Shown here: piece by piece, positions 43,556 to 53,779 of the stretch
Position numbering within the stretch: position 1 is the first letter of the stretch
Layout of the letters: every line of letters starts with the position of its first letter
NCBI RefSeq assembly: GCF_009296185.1
Contig: NZ_WBJR01000003.1
Location: 310,001-374,000 of the forward strand
Length of the DNA stretch: 64,000 bases
Origin: Hydrogenovibrio sp. JE_KL2
Lineage (GTDB): Bacteria > Pseudomonadota > Gammaproteobacteria > Thiomicrospirales > Thiomicrospiraceae
Direction: 5' to 3'
Made by a program: the position numbers and the translations under genes
The notes under the pieces: generated by a model
What the model saw: only the letters and a program-made list of their open reading frames with translations
Databases searched by the model: none
What the model was told of the DNA's origin: nothing

Positions 43556-44635
43556 ATGGAAAAACGAACCTTATATTTGCCATCGACACCATTAAATTTA
43601 TTGGTCAGTGTCGCGCATGCTTTGAGGTTTCGAGATTCGCAACGTGCTTGGTTGTGTTTGATTGACCAGAAAACGGCGGATTCTCCATATGCTTCAGTAT
43701 TGAAGCGGTGGGATGATTCTCCTTTTGAAAGTGTGGAGGTGTTGTGTCAGCCGACAAAAAGTGAGAGTAAGCGTGATGCTCGTAAAGCCGTTTTTGCTTC
43801 ACTTAAGCAAATGGTAATGAATGTTCAACCAACGCGCATTGGCGTGGGAAGTGACCGAAGAGCTGAGTTTCAATACGCTATGCATCAAGCTTCACGTTTT
43901 GATGGAAGAGATGCTGTCACTGGTTTTTATTTGGATGATGGCTTGTATTCGTATGCGGGCCGACCCTATAAATGGTACAAGGACAAAATCAACTCATTGT
44001 TGAAAAAGTTAGCCTATGGTTTTTGGTGGGAAGAACCCACTACGGTAGGAGCCTCTTCGTGGATTGATGAAGCTTGGCTTTTTGAATCGAAAAAGGCAGT
44101 ATCGGAGATCACAAGAGGAAAGAAAGTTTGTTCGATAGAGCAAGAGTGGTTCGTTGCCGAGCAAGTGAAGCAATTTTCATCATCTGTTTTGAAAGCGTTT
44201 GATTTTGAGGCCAAGCTGTTAAGTGAAGTGGATATGTTGGTATTTATTCCTCATCCCAATAACGTGCTTAAAATGCGAGGCTATGAGCAGAATCTAAAAG
44301 CTTCCATATCCACGTTAAAGGCACAGAAAAAACGTATTGCGGTAAAGTATCACCCTCGTGTTGAAGAAGAGGATTTTTTTAGTCTTAGAGCGCTCGGTGT
44401 TGAAGTCATTGTGCCGGCAAAACTGGCCTCGGAGTTTGTCTTGCCGGCATTAAAACGAGAATGCTATGTTGTTGGTGATGTGGGAACAGCATTACTGACA
44501 GTACGATGGATTCGTCCTGAATTGGAGGTGTTTTCGATTTTGTCGGAGAGTGATCCATTTCAAAATAAATTTGTTGGACTGATGCATGCGATGGGTGTGC
44601 ATGTCGTTAAATCAATAGGTGAAGTCGTACAATGA
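43556..44635 (+). CDS. Polysialyltransferase-like glycosyltransferase
   Basis: A 359-residue protein starting with ATG one base after the previous gene. The pattern LYLPSTPLNLLVSVAHAL at the start, FYLDDGLYSYAGRP near residue 125, VKYHPRVEEEDF near residue 263 and VVGDVGTALLTVRW near residue 303 resembles bacterial polysialyl/GT52 transferases of GT-B fold. No sialic acid synthesis genes are in this window, so the sugar donor may be different. Moderate confidence in class, low in substrate. Confidence 0.65.
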   Translation: MEKRTLYLPSTPLNLLVSVAHALRFRDSQRAWLCLIDQKTADSPYASVLKRWDDSPFESVEVLCQPTKSESKRDARKAVFASLKQMVMNVQPTRIGVGSDRRAEFQYAMHQASRFDGRDAVTGFYLDDGLYSYAGRPYKWYKDKINSLLKKLAYGFWWEEPTTVGASSWIDEAWLFESKKAVSEITRGKKVCSIEQEWFVAEQVKQFSSSVLKAFDFEAKLLSEVDMLVFIPHPNNVLKMRGYEQNLKASISTLKAQKKRIAVKYHPRVEEEDFFSLRALGVEVIVPAKLASEFVLPALKRECYVVGDVGTALLTVRWIRPELEVFSILSESDPFQNKFVGLMHAMGVHVVKSIGEVVQ

Positions 44636-45552
44636 TGCATCATATGCGCTATTTCTTGCAAATGAATCGATCCAAGTCTGTCTCGGACCGTTTGGTAATG
44701 ACGATTTTATGTCGAAATGAAGTTGATATTATTGAACATAATATTCGCTTGCACAGTCAGCTAGGTGTTGATGCATTTTTGGTTATGGATAACGGGTCGA
44801 CAGATGGCACTCGTGAAAAGTTGGAGTCGTTAAAAAGCGAGTTCGATCTTCAAGTGATAGATGAATCCGGCGTCTACCAACAAGCGAAATGGATGAAACA
44901 ACTGGCGATTAGAGCGCGCGCGAAAATGGGAGCTGATTGGGTTATCAGTAACGATGCCGATGAATTTTGGATTCCTCAAGATGGAGGCAAGAGCTTAAAG
45001 GACTACCTGAATCACAGGGATTCAGTCGTTACCGTTAAGCGAAGTAATATGTTGTTAACAGAATCCGCATTGGAATCAGGTTATCATTTCTCTCAGGCCA
45101 GCTTTAGGGTCGGCTATCCTATTTGCTATGACAAGCAGGCAGAATTACAAGATGACTCGGTTTCCATGTTTTTTGCAAACATTAGCCCCAAAGTAATTGT
45201 GAATCCCAAAGGGTTTATCAAAATTAGTGGTGGTAACCATCGAGCAAGGCATATTGGAAAGTGGTTTACGGCAAGACAAGAAAGCGGTATTCGAGTTTAT
45301 CATTACCCCATTCGATCATGGGAGCAGTTTGAGGCCAATATTCAACATCGGCGTGAATTGCTCTCGAAGGGCAATGTTCGTATGGGCGATCATTATAGAC
45401 GTTGGGTACGTTTGTTGGATGAGGGTAAGCTTTATGAAGAATTTGAAAAATTCATTGTTGATGACAATCAGCAGAAAGTTTTGGCGAAGAAGGGACTAGT
45501 TGTTAAAGATGCCATACCTTGTCAGTTATTTAAAGAGTTATTTGAAAGTTAG
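44632..45552 (+). CDS. Glycosyltransferase family 2-like protein
   Basis: A 306-residue GT-A enzyme. MTILCRNEVDIIEHNIRLH near residue 22, MDNGSTDGTREKLESL near residue 45 and WVISNDADEFWIPQ near residue 100 contain the DxD-like metal site of the group (Glyco_tranf_2_4 type). The N-terminal ATG pair overlaps the previous stop by four bases. Donor and acceptor sugars cannot be assigned, but it belongs to the same glycan assembly run. Confidence 0.85.
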   Translation: MMHHMRYFLQMNRSKSVSDRLVMTILCRNEVDIIEHNIRLHSQLGVDAFLVMDNGSTDGTREKLESLKSEFDLQVIDESGVYQQAKWMKQLAIRARAKMGADWVISNDADEFWIPQDGGKSLKDYLNHRDSVVTVKRSNMLLTESALESGYHFSQASFRVGYPICYDKQAELQDDSVSMFFANISPKVIVNPKGFIKISGGNHRARHIGKWFTARQESGIRVYHYPIRSWEQFEANIQHRRELLSKGNVRMGDHYRRWVRLLDEGKLYEEFEKFIVDDNQQKVLAKKGLVVKDAIPCQLFKELFES

Positions 45553-45559
45553 ATTTTAA

Positions 45560-46633
45560 ATGAAAAAAGTTGTTTTTATTGTTCATAGTCTTCATGGTGG
45601 AGGCACTCAAGGTTATGTGAGGAGCCTTGCGAATTATTTTTATGAACAGGGTAATCAGGTCGCGATTATTGTGCTTTCGAATAACCAAGAGAAAGTGCCA
45701 GATGATTTATTGGTACCTGCGTTTTTTTTACCCAAAGCATTGGCCAGAAAGAAATTAATAGAGCGTTTTTTGGCCTTGATTGAGATGCATTTTTTAAATG
45801 GTGTCGATGCATTTTTTGCTAATTCATTTGATGCTTATAAGTTGTTGTCTGTACAAAAACGAATTCCTAACGATAAACAGTTTTATGTCGTTCATGCCGA
45901 TTATTCAACTATGCGTTATAGCTTTTACACGCCCTTTAAGAACATGGAAAGAACGTTTAAATATAGAAGGCTATTCAATAAAAAAAATATCATTGTGAAT
46001 AGTGATGGTGTAAAAGAAAGTTTGACTAAGAAATTGGGTATTAAGCCTAAGAGTATGTCAGTTATTTTTCCGCCGATTAACTGTGACTTGGTAAAAACAA
46101 TGGCTACCGAAAAGTTGACTATGGCTTTGCCTGAAGAGTACCTAGTGGCATTGGGGCGGCTATCAGAGGGTAAAAGAGTTTATCTGGCGGTTGAACTTTT
46201 GAAGTATTTGCCAAACAGCTTTCATTTGCTTGTAATTGGTGATGGGGATCAATTGCCGAACATAAAAAAACGCGTTCAAAGCGAAAGGTTAGAAAGTAGG
46301 GTGCACTTTTTAGGCTGGCAACCGAACCCTTATCCTATTCTCAGGAATGCGAAAGCTCTGGTTTCAATGTCTGAGTCAGAGGGGTTTTCTTTAGTCGTTG
46401 CAGAGGCATTATTGTTGGGAGTTGCCTCTCTGGCGGTTAACTCTGCGGGACCACAAACGATTTTAGGTGAAAAGTTTCCAAAGCTCATTTTTGAAGAAAA
46501 TAAAACAATGCTTAAAGAGATGGCTGAGACGATTAAACATTTACCACTATATCCAGAACAATATTATGAGTCCTACGCTGAAACATTTGATATTTCGCAT
46601 GCCTATAAAAAATATTATGCATTGTTGGGTTGA
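45560..46633 (+). CDS. Glycosyltransferase family 4 protein (first copy)
   Basis: A 357-residue GT-B glycosyltransferase. HSLHGGGTQGYVRSLANY opens the N-terminal domain, VALGRLSEGKRVYLAVELL near residue 195 begins the donor domain and SMSESEGFSLVVAEALLLGV near residue 272 is the EX7E motif. It likely transfers a nucleotide-activated sugar during outer-core or O-unit assembly. The gene is AT-rich relative to the housekeeping genes nearby. Confidence 0.9.
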   Translation: MKKVVFIVHSLHGGGTQGYVRSLANYFYEQGNQVAIIVLSNNQEKVPDDLLVPAFFLPKALARKKLIERFLALIEMHFLNGVDAFFANSFDAYKLLSVQKRIPNDKQFYVVHADYSTMRYSFYTPFKNMERTFKYRRLFNKKNIIVNSDGVKESLTKKLGIKPKSMSVIFPPINCDLVKTMATEKLTMALPEEYLVALGRLSEGKRVYLAVELLKYLPNSFHLLVIGDGDQLPNIKKRVQSERLESRVHFLGWQPNPYPILRNAKALVSMSESEGFSLVVAEALLLGVASLAVNSAGPQTILGEKFPKLIFEENKTMLKEMAETIKHLPLYPEQYYESYAETFDISHAYKKYYALLG

Positions 46634-46639
46634 ACAAAT

Positions 46640-47350
46640 ATGAAAAAAGTTCCAATCCTAATGTATCACCATGTTTCAAGCGTTTCAGAAGCTACGCCGT
46701 TGAAAAGCCTTTTTGTTTCGCCAAGGGTGTTTGATCTTCAGATGAAAGTCTTGAGCTTTTTTGGCTATCAAGGCAAAAGTATGAGAGAGTTGCTTCCTTA
46801 TTTGGATGGTAAAAAAGAAGGCAAGGTGTTTGGTATTACCTTTGATGATGGTTATAAAGATGTTTTGGAGAATGCTCTCCCCATTCTTAATAAATATGGA
46901 TTTTCTTCAACATGCTATGTTGTGAGTGATGAAGTTGGCAACTATAACCGTTGGGATGAGGGATACAAAGATAGACATAATCTTATGGACATTCCTGATT
47001 TAAATACTTGGCTTAATTCTGGTCAGGATATTGGGGTACATACTGCAACTCATGTAAGTTTGCTTAACTTGCAAGAGTCTCGATATACAGAAGAAATTTT
47101 AAACCCTAAAACAAAATTAGAGAATTTTTTCCCTGGAAGACAGTTTCAAGACTTTTGTTACCCATATGGTGATTTTACGCTAAATGTTGTGAACTTTATC
47201 GAACAGTCTCGTGCTTATAAGACTGCAACCACAACTGTTAGAGGTGTTGCAAAAGCAGGTGATAATGCGTTATTACTTTCTAGGGTGTTTATGAAAAATA
47301 ATATGGGATTCGTAAAGACGTTTTTAAAAGTAATATTGGGCATTAAGTAG
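46640..47350 (+). CDS. Polysaccharide deacetylase
   Basis: A 236-residue NodB-fold hydrolase. GITFDDGYKDVLENALPIL near residue 70 has the catalytic Asp pair, and IGVHTATHVSLLNL near residue 131 the zinc-binding His-x3-His. FCYPYGDFT near residue 172 is the third motif. It probably removes an N-acetyl group from a sugar in the glycan built by the flanking transferases. No signal peptide is visible, so it may act on a cytoplasmic lipid-linked intermediate. Confidence 0.88.
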   Translation: MKKVPILMYHHVSSVSEATPLKSLFVSPRVFDLQMKVLSFFGYQGKSMRELLPYLDGKKEGKVFGITFDDGYKDVLENALPILNKYGFSSTCYVVSDEVGNYNRWDEGYKDRHNLMDIPDLNTWLNSGQDIGVHTATHVSLLNLQESRYTEEILNPKTKLENFFPGRQFQDFCYPYGDFTLNVVNFIEQSRAYKTATTTVRGVAKAGDNALLLSRVFMKNNMGFVKTFLKVILGIK

Positions 47351-47356
47351 GTTTGT

Positions 47357-48523
47357 ATGAGAATAGCAATTGCTGGAACAGGATATGTTGGATTGTCACT
47401 TGCGGTGTTGTTAGCGCAACATCACGACGTTGTTGCTCTGGATATCATCCCTGAGAAAATAGAGTTATTGAATGCAAAGCGTTCGCCGATAGCAGATGCG
47501 GAAATTGAAGAGTACTTAGCGAATAAAAACCTAAATTTTTCAGCTACCTTAGATAAAGATTTGGCATACAAAGAAGCGGACTTTGTCATTATTGCCACGC
47601 CAACGGATTATGACACGCAAACAAATACCTTTAATACCTCGTCTGTAGAGGCTGTGATTGGGGACGTAATGGCTATCAATCCTGATGCCGTGATGGTTAT
47701 AAAATCCACTATCCCTGTTGGTTATACAGATGATATAAAGCAGCAGTTTGGCTGTGAGAATCTAATTTTCTCCCCTGAGTTTCTTCGTGAAGGCAAGGCG
47801 CTTTACGATAACCTTTATCCTTCTAGAATTATCGTTGGAGAGGACTCAGAGCGTGCTAGAGTGTTTGCAGATATGTTGGTTGAGGGAGCCATAAAAACAG
47901 ATATTCCTGTTTTATTTACCAATGCGACTGAAGCTGAGGCTGTTAAACTGTTTTCTAACACCTATCTGGCGATGAGAGTGGCTTATTTTAATGAGCTAGA
48001 TTCTTATTGCGAGGCTCATGGTTTGAGTTCAAGGCAAGTGATTGAAGGGGTTGGCTTAGATCCAAGAATTGGCAATCACTATAATAATCCTTCGTTTGGA
48101 TATGGAGGCTACTGCCTACCTAAAGATACCAAGCAACTTTTGGCGAATTACCAAAATGTTCCTAACAATATCATTAGAGCGATTGTTGATGCCAATACAA
48201 CCCGTAAAGACTTTATTGCTGATTCTATATTGAGCCGCAAGCCAAAAGTTGTTGGGATTTATCGCTTAGTGATGAAGCAAGGGTCGGATAATTTTAGGGC
48301 ATCAGCCATTCAAGGTGTGATGAAGCGAATTAAAGCGAAAGGCGTGCAAGTTGTGGTTTATGAGCCAGTTTTGCATGAGGATGAGTTTTTTAACTCCAGT
48401 GTGGTGAAAGATATTGAAGCGTTCAAATCTCAATGTGACGTGATAGTCGCTAACCGCATCACAGCAGAGCTTTATGATGTTGAAGATAAAGTATACACGC
48501 GTGATTTGTTTGGGAAGGATTAA
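47357..48523 (+). CDS. ugd: UDP-glucose 6-dehydrogenase
   Basis: A 388-residue NAD-dependent oxidase making UDP-glucuronate. The Rossmann motif [17 protein letters not shown] is at residues 4-20, [12 protein letters not shown] near residue 114, [18 protein letters not shown] near residue 138, and the catalytic Cys is in [14 protein letters not shown] near residue 250. It supplies the substrate for the epimerase directly behind it, whose start overlaps this stop by one base. Confidence 0.95.
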   Translation: MRIAIAGTGYVGLSLAVLLAQHHDVVALDIIPEKIELLNAKRSPIADAEIEEYLANKNLNFSATLDKDLAYKEADFVIIATPTDYDTQTNTFNTSSVEAVIGDVMAINPDAVMVIKSTIPVGYTDDIKQQFGCENLIFSPEFLREGKALYDNLYPSRIIVGEDSERARVFADMLVEGAIKTDIPVLFTNATEAEAVKLFSNTYLAMRVAYFNELDSYCEAHGLSSRQVIEGVGLDPRIGNHYNNPSFGYGGYCLPKDTKQLLANYQNVPNNIIRAIVDANTTRKDFIADSILSRKPKVVGIYRLVMKQGSDNFRASAIQGVMKRIKAKGVQVVVYEPVLHEDEFFNSSVVKDIEAFKSQCDVIVANRITAELYDVEDKVYTRDLFGKD

Positions 48524-49524
48524 TGAAAATCTTAGTTACTGGTAGTGCAGGATTTATAGGCTTTTTTACGGTTCAAGCGTTACTGAAGCAAGGGCATGAG
48601 GTTGTCGGCATTGATAACTTAAATGATTACTATGATATTAGTCTGAAGAATGGGCGTCTGAATGCGTTAAAAGAATTTTGCGAGCAGCAAGGATTGGTAA
48701 ATTCCTATCGTTTTATAGAGATGGATATTGCTGATCGACCTGCAATGCAAGCTTTGTTTGATGAGCAGAAATTCGATCGAGTGATTCATCTTGCAGCGCA
48801 GGCAGGTGTTCGTTATTCGTTGCAAAACCCTCATGCTTATGTCGACTCAAACTTGGTTGGCTTTGTAAATATTTTGGAAGGATGTCGACAAACAAAAGTT
48901 GGACATCTGGTCTATGCTTCCTCTAGTTCCGTTTATGGAATGAATGCTAAGATTCCATTTTCTACTGAAGATAGGGTGGATTTTCCAATCTCGCTTTATG
49001 CAGCAACTAAAAAATCGAATGAGTTGATGGCTCATGCCTATAGTCATTTATATGACATTCCAACCACAGGTCTACGTTTCTTTACAGTTTATGGCCCATG
49101 GGGTCGTCCTGATATGGCCTACTTTTCATTTACGAAAAAGATTCTAGCGGGTGAAGCGATAGATGTTTTCAATAATGGACAAATGGAGCGTGACTTTACT
49201 TATATCGACGATATTGTTGAGGGTGTTGTTCGTGTTATGGATCGTATTCCTCAACCCCAATCTAGCGAGTTCACAATGGCTCACGCGCCCTACAAAATTT
49301 ATAACATTGGTAATAATCAGCCCATTACTTTGGAAAGGTTTATCAACGCTATAGAGTCTGCAACAGGCAAGAAAGCTATACGTAATAATTTACCCATGCA
49401 GCCAGGAGATGTGCCACGAACCTTTGCTGATGTGGATGATTTAATTGCAGATACAGGTTTTAAACCTGAAACTGAGATTGAGGTTGGAATTGATAGATTT
49501 GTGGACTGGTATAAGTCGTTTTAG
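48523..49524 (+). CDS. UDP-glucuronate 4-epimerase
   Basis: A 333-residue SDR epimerase. [17 protein letters not shown] binds NAD near residue 4, [11 protein letters not shown] near residue 125 and [19 protein letters not shown] near residue 156 carry Ser-Tyr-Lys. [18 protein letters not shown] near residue 183 is typical of UDP-glucuronate 4-epimerases. With ugd it gives UDP-galacturonate, an acidic donor for the LPS core or O-antigen. Pure sequence cannot exclude other UDP-uronates. Confidence 0.9.
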   Translation: MKILVTGSAGFIGFFTVQALLKQGHEVVGIDNLNDYYDISLKNGRLNALKEFCEQQGLVNSYRFIEMDIADRPAMQALFDEQKFDRVIHLAAQAGVRYSLQNPHAYVDSNLVGFVNILEGCRQTKVGHLVYASSSSVYGMNAKIPFSTEDRVDFPISLYAATKKSNELMAHAYSHLYDIPTTGLRFFTVYGPWGRPDMAYFSFTKKILAGEAIDVFNNGQMERDFTYIDDIVEGVVRVMDRIPQPQSSEFTMAHAPYKIYNIGNNQPITLERFINAIESATGKKAIRNNLPMQPGDVPRTFADVDDLIADTGFKPETEIEVGIDRFVDWYKSF

Positions 49525-49533
49525 TAAAGTTAA

Positions 49534-51446
<1,913 letters not shown>

Positions 51447-52502
51447 TTGAAAGTATTAATTGTCGCTAATGGCGTTGTTAGGGCTGGTGTATCAAGAGTT
51501 TTAAGCCTTTTGTCACAAGAGTGGGAAAAGGAGCATGATGTTTATTTGAGCATATTTAGAAATGCAGATCCAAGTTATCCTGTTGGAGGTGACTTTCTTT
51601 TAAAGGGGATTCCATTTAGAGGGATGATTTGGAGTCAAGTGTTTCATTTGTATAAGCTTTTGAAGAAGTACCCTTTTGATAGGATTTATGGTTTTTCAGA
51701 AGATGCAAATTATCCTCTTTCGATAGCGGCAAGATTGGCTGGTGTGCCAGATAAAGTGGTTTTGACCGTTCATAATCCGATACAGAAGATGTCAGCTAAA
51801 GTTCAAAAAAGAATTACACAGCATTATGGAAAGGTTGGCAGAGTGTTAGCCGTATCTGAAGGCGTTAGAGAAGGATTGATTTCACTAGGTCTACAGCAGG
51901 AAAAAGTCACCTTTGTCCCCAATCCAATTGACCTTTCTATGGTTGATGATGCCAAAAAATTGCCACCATCGATTGAATTGCCTAAAAATAAGATTAATGT
52001 CATGACGGTTGGTCGGCTTCATTCCCATAAGGGTTTTGACTTGCTCATTGAGGCATTTAAACGCATTGATAATAATGGTTACCATTTGTGGATCGTTGGA
52101 GGCGGAGATGAGAAAGAGGTCCTTGAACACCAAATACAGGCTCTTTCTTTACAAACTAACGTAACTTTGCTGGGTGAACAGGAGAACCCTTTTAATTTGT
52201 TGGCTCAGGCCGATTTTTATGTTATGTCGTCTCGGTTAGAGGGGTGGCCTCTAGTATTGATGGAAGCTATGTCAGTCGGACTCCCCGTCATTTCTTTCGA
52301 TTGCCCTAATGGTCCTGATGAAATTATAGAAAATAATAAAAGTGGCATTTTAGTGTCCTGTGGCGATGTTGCGGCATTGTCCGAGAAAGTGGATTTGTTA
52401 GCGAAAAACTCTGCGTTACGAGATTCTCTTGGGTGGGGAGCTTTGTCAAGGATTGAAGATTTTGATGTGAAAAAGGTTGCGAAACAGTGGTTAGAAGTTT
52501 AA
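51447..52502 (+). CDS. Glycosyltransferase family 4 protein (second copy)
   Basis: A 351-residue GT-B glycosyltransferase beginning with TTG directly after the previous stop. TVGRLHSHKGFDLLIEAFKR near residue 188, LLGEQENPFNLLAQADFYVM near residue 240 and SSRLEGWPLVLMEAMSVGLP near residue 260 are GT4 hallmarks. It is related in fold, but not closely in sequence, to the enzyme at 45560. It overlaps the start of the O-antigen ligase gene by 16 bases. Confidence 0.9.
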   Translation: MKVLIVANGVVRAGVSRVLSLLSQEWEKEHDVYLSIFRNADPSYPVGGDFLLKGIPFRGMIWSQVFHLYKLLKKYPFDRIYGFSEDANYPLSIAARLAGVPDKVVLTVHNPIQKMSAKVQKRITQHYGKVGRVLAVSEGVREGLISLGLQQEKVTFVPNPIDLSMVDDAKKLPPSIELPKNKINVMTVGRLHSHKGFDLLIEAFKRIDNNGYHLWIVGGGDEKEVLEHQIQALSLQTNVTLLGEQENPFNLLAQADFYVMSSRLEGWPLVLMEAMSVGLPVISFDCPNGPDEIIENNKSGILVSCGDVAALSEKVDLLAKNSALRDSLGWGALSRIEDFDVKKVAKQWLEV

Positions 52503-53779
52503 CTTTCGAAAGTGCAACTCGTTCTTTATTTCTTTTGTTGACTCTGATAGTCACTTTTTTTATTGCATCCGCAACATTATTTAAACAAGTGGATGTTGTG
52601 TTTTATGCAATTATTTTATGGGGAATTTGGGGGTATTTTAAATTTTTTCCGAATAAAGTTCTTCCTAAAGAGCTGAGGGTTGAAGTCTATTTGATTTGGT
52701 CCGCTTTGCTCATTATTTTTCTTGGTTTGGTTGTGACAAAAAATTGGGAAAAGCTATTCGAGTTTAGGTTCCAAAGTTTTCGGGATACCATTTGGGTCTA
52801 CTTTATAGCACTGCTATTTGTTAATTACCGTCTTAATGCACAAACAATCTGGAAAATAATTGTACTTTCGGGGCTCTACGCACTTTTATGTTCTCTATTG
52901 ATTGTTGTTGAAGATCCCACTCGAGGAACGGGTCTTTTAGAGACACCAATTGCAAGAGGAAATCTAGGTATGCTATTTGGCATGCTGTCACTTTTAGCTG
53001 TTTTGGGATTGAAAGGCAAGAGGTGGAAGTTGTTGGCTTTAATTACGATGATTTCAGGAATCTTGTTAAGCTTGTTATCCGGATCTCGTGGTGGTTGGTT
53101 GACGATGTTACTTGTTTTTATGACGCTGGTTTTTTTGCTTCCTAAAATAGATCGAAAATTCAATTATATTATTTGGGGAATTGTCGCTGCTTTGGGTGTT
53201 GTATTGTATCTAATGTGGCATGAATTACCGGTTGAGAAAAGGATTCTACAAACCCTGAATAGTATTCAAGCGTATATGAATGGTAACGCACATACTTCAC
53301 TTGGTTACCGTTTTGAAATGTGGAAGGCGGCTTATTGGGCATTTTTAGAAAAACCGCTCTTTGGTTGGGGGTTTGATAACTTTAATGTTTATTTTCAGAA
53401 ATATTTGAATGAAGGATTGGTAGTAGGGAAACTGTGGGGGCACCCTCATAATGATTATATGCTGCTTCTCTCGGAAAAAGGTGTTTTAGGATTTGTTATT
53501 GTCCTTTCAGTCCTCCTTTACCCTTTTGTAGTCATGTTAAAGTATGCAAGAAAAGCCATTCAAACGAAGCAACTTGAGAAGTTATCGCTTGCATTAACTG
53601 GTATGGTATTAATTGAAGCATTAATGGAATTCATGCTTTCAGATCAGACAATTACCATGAAGTTTCAATACCATCTTTATGTTGTATTAATACTGATGAT
53701 TATGTCGGCGCTATGGTTCTATGATACGGAATCTTCGAAGATCGAAGAAGAAATTAAAGATGAAACGAGATCGTCATAA
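52487..53779 (+). CDS. waaL: O-antigen ligase-like membrane protein
   Basis: A 430-residue polytopic protein with about eleven to twelve helices. The periplasmic loop holds RFEMWKAAYWAFLEKPLFGW near residue 266 and WGHPHNDYMLLLSEKGVLG near residue 315, containing the conserved Arg and His of the Wzy/WaaL family. Length and the final position after the transferases fit a ligase joining O-antigen to core-lipid A, though a polymerase role is possible. The GTG at 52487 overlaps the previous gene; its end overlaps the oxidoreductase gene by 20 bases. Confidence 0.82.
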   Translation: MVRSLTFESATRSLFLLLTLIVTFFIASATLFKQVDVVFYAIILWGIWGYFKFFPNKVLPKELRVEVYLIWSALLIIFLGLVVTKNWEKLFEFRFQSFRDTIWVYFIALLFVNYRLNAQTIWKIIVLSGLYALLCSLLIVVEDPTRGTGLLETPIARGNLGMLFGMLSLLAVLGLKGKRWKLLALITMISGILLSLLSGSRGGWLTMLLVFMTLVFLLPKIDRKFNYIIWGIVAALGVVLYLMWHELPVEKRILQTLNSIQAYMNGNAHTSLGYRFEMWKAAYWAFLEKPLFGWGFDNFNVYFQKYLNEGLVVGKLWGHPHNDYMLLLSEKGVLGFVIVLSVLLYPFVVMLKYARKAIQTKQLEKLSLALTGMVLIEALMEFMLSDQTITMKFQYHLYVVLILMIMSALWFYDTESSKIEEEIKDETRSS

